From the NCBI GenBank assembly GCA_038230775.1, contig JBBRMQ010000078.1, positions 1 through 16,001 on the forward strand: 16,001 bases of DNA. The letters are read 5' to 3'. The DNA comes from JBBRMQ01 sp038230775 (GTDB lineage Bacteria; Acidobacteriota; Thermoanaerobaculia; Gp7-AA8). This document shows positions 5,690-12,770 of the stretch, in pieces. Within the stretch, counting starts at the first letter, position 1. Every line of letters begins with the position of its first letter. Both the position numbers and the translations under genes were made by a program. Under the pieces are notes generated by a model that was given only the letters and a program-made list of their open reading frames with translations, did no database searches and was not told where the DNA came from.

Positions 5690-7840
5690 TCATGGCTTCA
5701 GAAATAGATACACCGCGGCGATCAGCACGATGCCGCTTCCCATCACCAGAGCGTAGTTCTGCACGAACCCGCTCTGCATCTTGCGCAACGTTCTCGAGGT
5801 GCTGCCGGCCAGTGACGCCAGCCCGTTCACCGCGCCGTCGACCACATAGCGATCGAAGAGCGAGGAGCCGTGGCCGAGGGGGTAGACCGTGATGTGACGC
5901 GTGAGGTTGACCGCGCCGTCGATGATGTTCACGTCGAACCACGCGAGAAAGCGGCTGAAGACGAGCGTGCCGTAGATGACCGTCGCGTTGTAGAACTCGT
6001 CCACGTAGTACTTGTTCGTGAGGACCTTGTGCCCAAAGGCAAGGTTCTGTGAGAGGCGCGTCGCGCGGACGAACGCTCGGTCTTTGCAGTAGAGAAAGTA
6101 CGCCAGTGCCCAGCCGATCGTGGCGACCGCAACGGACGACAGAATCAGCACGAATTCCTGCGCCCGGCTGGCCTCTGCAAATTCGTACCGTTCCTCGCCG
6201 AGAGGCAGGAGGATTGGAGCCAGCCAGCGTTGGAAGAGCGTCGGATGCCCGCCGCCTAACATCTCCGGAACACCGACCACGCCGCCGAGGACTGCGAGGA
6301 TCGCGAGAATCCACAACACCGTCGTCATGCTGGCCGGCGATTCGTGTGGCGCGTGCGCGTGGTCGTGATGGCCGTGTGCTTTGTCTGAGTGCGCGTCACC
6401 CTGGTCGAGATGCGCATCGCCGGGAATCAGCACGTGCCCCGCATGCTCGGGTTCGGACTCCGGATGTCCCTCGACGTGCGCCGCGCGGTACTCGCCGCTG
6501 AACGTCATGAAGTAGAGGCGGAACATGTAAAACGAAGTGCAGGTCGCCGCCAACATGCCGAGGAACCAGAGAAAGCCGTGGTGCTCGTAAGCGGTGGAGA
6601 GGATCTCGTCCTTCGAGAAAAAGCCGGCGAGCGGCGGAAAGCCGGCGATCGCGATGCAGGCGATCAGCATCGTCATGCGTGTCTTCGGCATGGACTTCCG
6701 CAGGCCGCCCATCTTTCGCATGTCCTGCTCGCCGCCGCATCCATGAATCACTGACCCGGCGCCGAGGAAGAGACAGGCCTTGAAGAACGCGTGGGTCATC
6801 ACGTGGAAGATCGCGGCCGTGAAGGCGCCGACGCCCGCCGCGAGGAACATGAAGCCGAGCTGCGACACCGTGGAGTACGCGAGGACTTTCTTGATGTCGT
6901 ACTGCGTGAGGCCGATGGTGGCGGCGAAGATTGCGGTCACCGCTCCGATCGTCGCGACGACCAGCATCGCGTCCGGCGACATGCGGAACAGCACGTTCGA
7001 ACGGACGACCATGTAGACGCCGGCGGTCACCATCGTCGCCGCGTGGATCAATGCCGAAACCGGCGTGGGACCTGCCATCGCGTCCGGTAGCCAGACATAC
7101 AGTGGAATCTGCGCAGACTTGCCGCACGCGCCGACAAACAGAAGCAGGCAGATCGCGGTCGACACACCGGTGTATGCGGCGGGGTTGGCGCTGGCCTGCG
7201 CAAATACGCGCGCGTAATCGGCGGTCCCGAAATAGTTGAAGATCAGGAAGATGCCAAGGATGAAGCCGAAGTCACCGATGCGGTTGGCGATGAATGCCTT
7301 CTTGCCCGCGTCGGCGGCAAAGTTCTTGTCGTAGTAGAAGCCGATCAGCAGGTACGAGCAGAGGCCCACTCCCTCCCAGCCGACGAACATCACGAGATAG
7401 TTCGCGCCGAGGACGAGGAGAAGCATCATGAACATGAAGAGGTTGAGATACGCAAAGAAGCGCGTGTATCCCTTCTCGTGCGACATGTAGCCCGTCGCGT
7501 AGACGTGGATGAGGAATCCAATCCACGTGACGATCATCAGCATCGTCGATGACAGGTGATCGATGCGGAACGCAAAGTCGACTGCGAAGTTCGACGTGTA
7601 GTTTCCGACGTGCCCGATCCCGGAGGGGATCCATGTGTAATACGTGTGCTGCCAGCCATCCCCTGCCGTCGCGACGATGTACGTCGCGATGAGCGCGGAA
7701 AGGAACGTCGTGCCGAGCGCGAACGCGTTCGTGATGCCGCGGTTTTTCGGCGTGAGCGGATTGGCGAACGCACGCGCACCGTTCACCAGCGCGCCGAGCG
7801 CTGGAAGGAGCGGGACGAGTAAGAGGAGTGTCTCGTTCAT
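5690..7840 (-). CDS. nuoL: NADH-quinone oxidoreductase subunit L with His-rich loop
   Basis: This is the distal antiporter-like subunit of complex I, carrying the long lateral helix at its C-terminal side. The 716 residues lie toward the long end for the family. Recognisable parts are FVGWEGVGLCSYLLIGFYY with glutamate E156, YVWLPDAMAGPTPVSALIHA at about 248-267 (broken helix and HAATMV), and AYSTVSQLGFM at about 321-331. Residues 455-500 form a hydrophilic insertion with about 12 histidines, between membrane segments and just before the common HESPASM region. The start ATG has only a weak upstream ribosome-binding sequence, preceded by an A8 stretch and a palindrome. Palindromes of one repeat family lie on both sides of this gene. 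Confidence 0.96.
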   Translation of the reverse strand: MNETLLLLVPLLPALGALVNGARAFANPLTPKNRGITNAFALGTTFLSALIATYIVATAGDGWQHTYYTWIPSGIGHVGNYTSNFAVDFAFRIDHLSSTMLMIVTWIGFLIHVYATGYMSHEKGYTRFFAYLNLFMFMMLLLVLGANYLVMFVGWEGVGLCSYLLIGFYYDKNFAADAGKKAFIANRIGDFGFILGIFLIFNYFGTADYARVFAQASANPAAYTGVSTAICLLLFVGACGKSAQIPLYVWLPDAMAGPTPVSALIHAATMVTAGVYMVVRSNVLFRMSPDAMLVVATIGAVTAIFAATIGLTQYDIKKVLAYSTVSQLGFMFLAAGVGAFTAAIFHVMTHAFFKACLFLGAGSVIHGCGGEQDMRKMGGLRKSMPKTRMTMLIACIAIAGFPPLAGFFSKDEILSTAYEHHGFLWFLGMLAATCTSFYMFRLYFMTFSGEYRAAHVEGHPESEPEHAGHVLIPGDAHLDQGDAHSDKAHGHHDHAHAPHESPASMTTVLWILAILAVLGGVVGVPEMLGGGHPTLFQRWLAPILLPLGEERYEFAEASRAQEFVLILSSVAVATIGWALAYFLYCKDRAFVRATRLSQNLAFGHKVLTNKYYVDEFYNATVIYGTLVFSRFLAWFDVNIIDGAVNLTRHITVYPLGHGSSLFDRYVVDGAVNGLASLAGSTSRTLRKMQSGFVQNYALVMGSGIVLIAAVYLFLKP

Positions 7841-7859
7841 CTAGTCTTTTTTTTAGTTG

Positions 7860-7949
7860 ATGCCGAGCGCAGCGAGGCATCTTTGGAGCGGCTGCGACGA
7901 TCCCACGTTCCTCGCGGTTGCTCCGAAGATCCCTCGCTGCGCGCGGGAT
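7860..7949. repeat. 30-bp intergenic palindrome, second CCGAGCG(C)AGCGAGG element
   Basis: The left arm (7860-7889) pairs with 7920-7949 with four mismatches in 30 positions around a 30-nt loop. The left arm contains CCGAGCGCAGCGAGG, which differs by one base from the core of the palindrome at 5593-5687. It occupies most of the 121-nt gap between nuoK and nuoL. The rest of the gap is an A8/T8 stretch near the nuoL start (7847-7854) and a few bases next to the nuoK stop. I see no promoter or coding frame here. Confidence 0.75.
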
Positions 7950-7961
7950 AAAATAAGAGTC

Positions 7962-8264
7962 CTATCCATTCAGCGATCGAGCCTCATCCACGTTGATCGT
8001 GCTCCTCAGCCGGTACAGTTGAATGATGATCGCCAGTCCCACCGCGGCTTCACCCGCGGCGACGGTGATGACGAAGATCGAGAAGATCTGTCCCTCCAGC
8101 GAGGACAGGCGGTGCGAGAACGCCACGAGGTTGATGTTCACCGCGTTGAGCATCAGCTCGATGCACATCAACACCGTGATCATGTTTCGGCGCACGATGA
8201 CACCGATGAGTCCGACCGCAAAAAGGGTCGCGGAGAGCATGAGATAGGCGTCAGTATCCGGCAC
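7962..8264 (-). CDS. nuoK: NADH-quinone oxidoreductase subunit K
   Basis: This small membrane-arm subunit helps form the proton path between NuoJ and NuoN. Its length of exactly 100 residues is that of the bacterial family. Three hydrophobic segments are visible, and the two essential glutamates stand at the expected positions: E36 in CIELMLNAVN and E72 in AAGEAAVGLA. The start overlaps the nuoJ end by 14 nt. A 121-nt gap with a palindrome follows before nuoL. Confidence 0.97.
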   Translation of the reverse strand: MPDTDAYLMLSATLFAVGLIGVIVRRNMITVLMCIELMLNAVNINLVAFSHRLSSLEGQIFSIFVITVAAGEAAVGLAIIIQLYRLRSTINVDEARSLNG

Positions 8265-8925
8265 TCACTGCCTCCTTCACTTCGCGTTCTTGCTCCACCC
8301 GCCGCGTCATGTAATCCGGCGTCGTCTCTTCTTCCGACGAAGACAGCTCGCGTTTGCCGATGACGATCGCGCCGATCATCGCCACCAGCAGGAACAGCGA
8401 CGCCACTTCGAACGGCACCAGATAGTCGCGATACAGCGCCATGCCCACCGCTTCCGAATTGCCGACCACGGTCCCGCGACGGACGCGGCGGCGCACCACC
8501 GTTCCGTCGGGCTGCGTCACCTTGTGATGGCCGTGGGTGTACGTGGTGCGCAGCGCGTTCTCGTTGTTCACCGCGTCGTGATACGCGCCCGGCCGGACGA
8601 CCATGGCGAACAACACGAAGATCGCCACGCCCACGCCGATGCCGCCGAGCCAGTACTTCGACGTCAGCCGCTCGTCGGGCAGATGCCGGTGATTGATGAG
8701 CATCACGACGAAGAGGAACAACACCATGATGCCGCCCGCATACACGAGCACCTGCACCGCGGCCACGAACTCCGCGGCCTTCATCACGAAGAGAATCGCC
8801 ACGCAGAGAAACGTGAGCAGCAGAAAGAGCGCGGAGTGCACCGGATTGCGCATGGCCACGACCAGAATCGACGCCGCGACCGCGATCGTTCCGATGACGT
8901 AGAAGACTGCCAGTGCGGGCGTCAT
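8251..8925 (-). CDS. nuoJ: NADH-quinone oxidoreductase subunit J with a polar insertion
   Basis: This membrane-arm subunit contains the helix-3 pi-bulge involved in coupling quinone reduction to pumping. Family signs are the AEFVAAVQVLVYAGGIMVLFLFVVML stretch (split as AEFVAAVQVLVYAGG and IMVLFLFVVML, about 51-76) and YLVPFEVASLFLLVAMIGAI at about 168-187. The protein is 224 residues, longer than the usual 160-200. The extra length lies in the loop between helices 4 and 5 (about 112-155), which is hydrophilic with HGHH and an Arg-rich RRRVRR segment, and in a charged C-terminal tail. Start and stop overlap nuoI (4 nt) and nuoK (14 nt). Confidence 0.95.
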   Translation of the reverse strand: MTPALAVFYVIGTIAVAASILVVAMRNPVHSALFLLLTFLCVAILFVMKAAEFVAAVQVLVYAGGIMVLFLFVVMLINHRHLPDERLTSKYWLGGIGVGVAIFVLFAMVVRPGAYHDAVNNENALRTTYTHGHHKVTQPDGTVVRRRVRRGTVVGNSEAVGMALYRDYLVPFEVASLFLLVAMIGAIVIGKRELSSSEEETTPDYMTRRVEQEREVKEAVSAGY

Positions 8926-9461
8926 CCGTGCAGCAACCTCTGCGGGTCTTCGATTCGCTTGGGGTCGTCCTCATCCGGCGGCAGGCCGGCATATTCGGGA
9001 CGGTGCTCCCAGTACTCGAGCTCCTGCATATTGAAGTACAGGTCGTTGCGATCGTACGTCGCGAGCTCGTAGGTCTTCGTCGTCAGCCAGATCGATTTCG
9101 GCTTGGTAGGGCACGCTTCTTCGCAGAGCGAGCAGAACATGCAGCGCTTCACGTCGATGTCGTAACGGTCGAGGACCTTAATCTTCTTCATCTTCCCATC
9201 CACTTCGCGCTGCTCGTCGTGGACGTCGATGTAGATGATGTCGATCGGACACGCCACCGCGCACAGCTTGCACGCGATGCAGCGGTCATACGAGAACCGA
9301 AACATCCCTCGGAACCGGTTCGCCGGCTCGAGGCGCTCTTCCGGATAGCGGATCGTCACCTTCGGCTTGAAGAGCTCACGAAACGTGGTCTTCAAGCCCT
9401 CGAACATGTCGAGGAGAAGGAACTTGTCCGTCCAGCTATGCTTGGGATACTCGACTTGCAT
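8922..9461 (-). CDS. nuoI: NADH-quinone oxidoreductase subunit I, two [4Fe-4S] clusters
   Basis: This ferredoxin-like subunit carries clusters N6a and N6b in the peripheral arm and passes electrons to cluster N2 in NuoB. The 179 residues hold two complete motifs: C61-x2-C64-x2-C67-x3-C71-P and C107-x2-C110-x2-C113-x3-C117-P. A short amphipathic N-terminus (FEGLKTTFRELF) fits its membrane-docking helix. The ATG at 9461 lies inside nuoH (26-nt overlap) with AAGGTGG upstream; M19 is a less supported alternative start. Because nuoG and nuoF are not in this cluster, NuoI would be the most upstream conserved redox subunit encoded here, and thus a likely contact for any alternative donor. Confidence 0.97.
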   Translation of the reverse strand: MQVEYPKHSWTDKFLLLDMFEGLKTTFRELFKPKVTIRYPEERLEPANRFRGMFRFSYDRCIACKLCAVACPIDIIYIDVHDEQREVDGKMKKIKVLDRYDIDVKRCMFCSLCEEACPTKPKSIWLTTKTYELATYDRNDLYFNMQELEYWEHRPEYAGLPPDEDDPKRIEDPQRLLHG

Positions 9462-10578
9462 GAACCACCTTTGCCGGTTTGGGGCGAAGCAGGTACAGCG
9501 TGTACGCGATGATCAGCGCTCCCGCGATGGAGAGCGCGATCTCTCCTCCGGTGGGAACGGCGAGCACCACGATGCCGGTGACGAAGATGTTTGCCAGGGC
9601 CAGGGGACTCATCCACTTCCATCCCAGATCCATCCATTGATCGAAGCGGAAGCGCGGGAACGTGGCGCGGAACCAGATGTAGATCATCATGAAGGTCATC
9701 ACCTTCGTGACGAAGATCGCCAGACCGAGAATGCCGCCGAAGACGCCCATGCCGCGCAGCACGGCGGTGGTCAGACCGTGGCCGCCAATCGCCAGCGTCC
9801 AGCCGCCGAGAAAGAGCAGCGTCATCAGGCAGCAGTTGACGAGCATGGCCGAGTATTCAGCCAGCATGAAGAACGCGAACTTCATCGCGGAGTACTCGGT
9901 GTGATACCCGGCCACGAGCTCCGACTCCGCTTCCGGCAAATCGAACGGCGTGCGGTTGTTCTCCGCGTTCATCGACACGAAGAAGACGAATGCGGCGATC
10001 AACTGCGGAAAGAGATTCCAGACGTGATGCGCCTGGTAGTTCACGATCTTCGTGAGATCGAGGCTGCCGCTGAGCATCAACACGCCGACGATCGACAGCC
10101 CGAACGGTACTTCGTACGACACCATCTGTGCCGCGGAACGCAGCCCGCCCATCAGCGAGTACTTGTTGTTCGAGGCCCAGCCGCCGAGGATGATGCCGTA
10201 CACCCCGGTGGAAGTGAGCGCGAGGATCAGCAGCAGCGCGATGTTCACCCGCGCGGCGATATAGGTCCCGCCCGGCCCGAACGGAATCAGGCAATAGACG
10301 AGGAATGTGGGAATCAGGGGAAGCACGGGACCGAGAAAGTACGAGACCTTCTCCGCGCTGGCCGGCACGATGTCTTCCTTGAGGAGGAACTTGATCGGAT
10401 CGGCGACGATCTGCAACAGACCCGCGGGACCGACGCGATTCGGACCCAGACGTGCCTGCACCAGGCCTAACAACCGGCGCTCGATCCAGTTCATCGCGGC
10501 GACGATCGCCTGCACGATCACGAACGCGATGACGAACTTCACGAGAGGCCAGATGAGGTACTTCATCCAGAGGTTCAT
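9436..10578 (-). CDS. nuoH: NADH-quinone oxidoreductase subunit H
   Basis: This membrane subunit forms most of the quinone-access chamber at the junction of the two arms. The 380 residues and about eight hydrophobic segments fit the family. Highly conserved parts are present: ERRLLGLVQARLGPNRVGP at about 33-51, ADPIKFLLKED at about 59-69, and ENNRTPFDLPEAESELVAGY at about 206-225, which carries the coupling-related acidic residues. The ATG at 10578 follows GGGAGG with 4 nt spacing. The gene is separated from nuoD by 97 nt containing a heptad palindrome, at the place where nuoE-nuoF-nuoG stand in classical 14-gene operons. Downstream it overlaps nuoI. Confidence 0.97.
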   Translation of the reverse strand: MNLWMKYLIWPLVKFVIAFVIVQAIVAAMNWIERRLLGLVQARLGPNRVGPAGLLQIVADPIKFLLKEDIVPASAEKVSYFLGPVLPLIPTFLVYCLIPFGPGGTYIAARVNIALLLILALTSTGVYGIILGGWASNNKYSLMGGLRSAAQMVSYEVPFGLSIVGVLMLSGSLDLTKIVNYQAHHVWNLFPQLIAAFVFFVSMNAENNRTPFDLPEAESELVAGYHTEYSAMKFAFFMLAEYSAMLVNCCLMTLLFLGGWTLAIGGHGLTTAVLRGMGVFGGILGLAIFVTKVMTFMMIYIWFRATFPRFRFDQWMDLGWKWMSPLALANIFVTGIVVLAVPTGGEIALSIAGALIIAYTLYLLRPKPAKVVHASRVSQA

Positions 10579-10592
10579 CTAGCCTCCCTGAA

Positions 10593-10676
10593 ATGAAGAA
10601 TGCAGAATGCAGAATGCAGAAACCGCTTCTGCTTTCCGCATTCTGCATTCTGCATTCTGCATTCCGCATTCTTCAT
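10593..10676. repeat. Palindrome built from tandem GCAGAAT/ATTCTGC heptamers
   Basis: Four left-hand heptamers (GAAGAAT, GCAGAAT, GCAGAAT, GCAGAAA from 10595) face five right-hand heptamers (GCATTCT or GCATTCC starting at 10638, 10645, 10652, 10659 and 10666). The outer arms 10593-10621 and 10648-10676 pair over 29 nt with one mismatch. An inner hairpin (GCAGAA with TTCTGC) is also possible, so several registers can form. It fills the nuoD-nuoH gap, and its last base is the final base of the nuoD stop codon. It is not a CRISPR array: units are only 7 bp, with no spacers. Confidence 0.85.
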
Positions 10677-11791
10677 CATCGGTCCACCTCACCAAGCACG
10701 ATGTCGATGGTCCCGATCAAAGCAACAAGATCCGAAACAAGGTGTCCCTTCGCCATCGCCGGCAACGCCTGCAAATTCACGAACGACGGCGGCCGCACGT
10801 GGCAGCGGTACGCGTTCTGCGATTTGCCGTCGCTCACGATGTAGTACCCCAGCTCGCCCTTCGGCGACTCGATCGAGTGGTAGACCTCACCCTCCGGCGG
10901 ACGGACGACACGCGAAATCTTTGCCTTGATGTCGCCTTCCGGAGTGGTCTTGATCATCGGGATGCATTGCTCGAGGATCCATTTCGACTGCCGCATCTCG
11001 GCCATGCGCACGAGGTAGCGATCGTACGTGTCGCCGTTGCGTCCAATCGGAATCTCGAACTTCAGTTCCGGATAGCACTCGTACGGCTGCGCGCGGCGCA
11101 GATCCCACTCCACGCCCGAGCCACGCAACGGCGGGCCGGTGATGCCCCAGTCGATCGCGTCTTCGGGTGAGAGCACGCCGATGCCGACCGTGCGGCGTTT
11201 CCAGATGCGATTGTTGGTCAGCAGCGACTCGTACTCATCGACGGCCGCATCGAATTTGCCCAGAAATGTCGCGACGTCATCGAGCCAGCCCGGAGGCAGA
11301 TCGTCAGGCATCCCGCCGATGCGCATGCAGTTCAACGTCAGGCGCGCGCCGCAATACGCCTCGAACAGATCGAGCACCTGTTCGCGCTCGCGGAAGCAGT
11401 AGAAAAACGGCGTCATCGCACCGATGTCGATCGCGTGCGTCGCCAGCCAGAGAAGATGCGATGAGATGCGCTGCAGCTCCGACAGCATCACACGCATGAT
11501 CTGCGCGCGTTTCGGAATCTGGGCCGTGATGCCCATGATCTTCTCGACGGTTTCGACGAAGCCGAGGTTGTTGGTGGCGGCGGCGACGTAGTCCATGCGG
11601 TCCGTGTGCGGAATGCACTGCGGATACGCCATGTGCTCGAACAGTTTCTCGGTGCCGCGATGGAGATAGCCGATGATGGGCTTCGCATCGATGATGCGCT
11701 CGCCGTCGATCTTCAGGAGCACCCGCAGCACGCCGTGCGTCGACGGGTGCTGAGGCCCGAAGTTCACTTCCATCTCATGGACGTCGAACAT
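10676..11791 (-). CDS. nuoD: NADH-quinone oxidoreductase subunit D
   Basis: This is the 49-kDa-type subunit that forms the quinone-binding site with NuoB. Its 371 residues carry the full set of signatures: NFGPQHPSTHGVLR at 10-23, GYLHRGTEKL at 41-50, a central region rich in conserved His and Arg (SSHLLWLATHAIDIGAMTPF), and the C-terminal VALIGTIDIVLGEVDR. R45 in the HRG motif aligns with the human NDUFS2 arginine that NDUFAF7 dimethylates, and a gene of that methyltransferase family sits upstream of nuoA. The protein is a separate NuoD, not the fused NuoCD of enterobacteria. It starts 4 nt after the nuoC stop. Confidence 0.98.
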   Translation of the reverse strand: MFDVHEMEVNFGPQHPSTHGVLRVLLKIDGERIIDAKPIIGYLHRGTEKLFEHMAYPQCIPHTDRMDYVAAATNNLGFVETVEKIMGITAQIPKRAQIMRVMLSELQRISSHLLWLATHAIDIGAMTPFFYCFREREQVLDLFEAYCGARLTLNCMRIGGMPDDLPPGWLDDVATFLGKFDAAVDEYESLLTNNRIWKRRTVGIGVLSPEDAIDWGITGPPLRGSGVEWDLRRAQPYECYPELKFEIPIGRNGDTYDRYLVRMAEMRQSKWILEQCIPMIKTTPEGDIKAKISRVVRPPEGEVYHSIESPKGELGYYIVSDGKSQNAYRCHVRPPSFVNLQALPAMAKGHLVSDLVALIGTIDIVLGEVDR

Positions 11792-11795
11792 CGCT

Positions 11796-12770
11796 TCAGA
11801 GCTTCCCTGCCGCGGCCATCAGCTCGCGCAATTTCGTTTCGGTTTCCGCTTCACCGGGCACGCACAACGTGATGTCTTTCGTCTCGCCCTTGTCGAGAGC
11901 CACCGCGTACCCTTCGCAGTCCCATCCGCACGCGGTGCAGTCGGTTTGTGCCATGGCGGCGAAGAGCTTGTCCTTGAGCGAGCCCGCTTGCGCGAGATTC
12001 ATGCGCTCGTCGAGCGTCTTTTCCGGATCGTGCCACGGCGCTTCCTCGGTCGGCTTCGCCGTTTCGGCGACGACGTTCGCCAGCTCCGGCGCCGGTGGCT
12101 GCTGCACGCCGGCCTTCGCACGCGAGGCGACTTCGGCGATCGGCGCAATGCCGTACTGCCGCCACTCGCCTTTGTACATGTTGACGTCTTTGATGTCCTT
12201 GCCCGTCGATCCCGCTTTCGGTCCGCCGCCTTCGGGAAAGACTTCGGGATAGATGCTCGCGCCGGTGTCGATGCCGCGAATCGGAAAGTCCTTGCGCAGC
12301 GGATGGCCGTTGAAGCCTTCCCACATCAGGATGCGCTCGAGATTCGGATGGCCGTCGAAGACGACGCCGAACATGTCGAACGTCTCGCGCTCGTGCCAGT
12401 TGGCGGTCTTCCAAACCGAGGCGACGGAGGGAATCGGAGTCGTCTCGTCGGTCATCGTCTTGAGACGGATGCGTTTGTTCTTCTTGAACGAGTACAGCAT
12501 GTACGCGACCGCGAAACGCTGGCCGCTCCATGCCGGGTGCTTCGAGTAATCAACGGCGGCGAGATCCACGAGGTAGTCGAAACCGTCTGCTTTGAACGTC
12601 GCCGCCACCTCCCGCATGCGGTCGCGCGCCACCATGAGAGTGATCTCGCCCGCGAACTCCTTCGCATCGGTGATCGCATCGCCGGAACGCGCGACGGCAT
12701 CGGCGACGAGCGGATCGCGCTTGATGTCGTCGGCGGTGCGTGCAGGCTGTGCGGTCGTCGTCTCTGCCAA
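11796..12770 (-). CDS. nuoC: NADH-quinone oxidoreductase subunit C with a C-terminal four-cysteine Fe-S-type domain
   Basis: Residues about 40-170 are a normal 30-kDa-type subunit, with ERETFDMFGVVFDGHPNLER at 127-146 and GFNGHPLRKDFP at 152-163. Most NuoC proteins end near here or soon after. This one continues to residue 324: a spacer (about 205-250, with PPAPEL and charged residues), then a compact domain at 253-323 holding C278-x2-C281-x3-C285-x17-C303 in the frame CGWDCEGYA...LCVPG. That domain is almost the same as the tail of NuoB (53 of 71 identical, ungapped). It resembles the four-cysteine Fe-S domain of RnfB and related proteins (PF04060-like), one residue shorter between the second and third cysteines. 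The start is TTG at 12770, right next to the nuoB stop, supported by GAGGGAG just upstream. Confidence 0.93.
   Translation of the reverse strand: MAETTTAQPARTADDIKRDPLVADAVARSGDAITDAKEFAGEITLMVARDRMREVAATFKADGFDYLVDLAAVDYSKHPAWSGQRFAVAYMLYSFKKNKRIRLKTMTDETTPIPSVASVWKTANWHERETFDMFGVVFDGHPNLERILMWEGFNGHPLRKDFPIRGIDTGASIYPEVFPEGGGPKAGSTGKDIKDVNMYKGEWRQYGIAPIAEVASRAKAGVQQPPAPELANVVAETAKPTEEAPWHDPEKTLDERMNLAQAGSLKDKLFAAMAQTDCTACGWDCEGYAVALDKGETKDITLCVPGEAETETKLRELMAAAGKL
11802..12014 (-). repeat. Duplicated Fe-S-type module, copy in nuoC
   Basis: This segment encodes residues 253-323 of NuoC, one of two paralogous 71-residue modules in neighbouring genes. It begins with a helix-like LDERMNLAQAG, continues through KLFAAMAQTDC into the four-cysteine motif (C278, C281, C285, C303), and ends with a helical TKLRELMAAAGK. 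The other copy is in nuoB at 12789-13001. The in-frame, gap-free match suggests duplication of a 3' gene end or parallel fusion of the same domain. Confidence 0.85.

Noticed and set aside
9367..10470. 367-residue plus-strand open frame opposite nuoH
   Set aside because: Antisense shadow of NuoH with no recognisable motif.
10593..10676. CRISPR array
   Set aside because: Units are 7 bp, tandem without spacers, and arranged as an inverted repeat. No cas genes are nearby.
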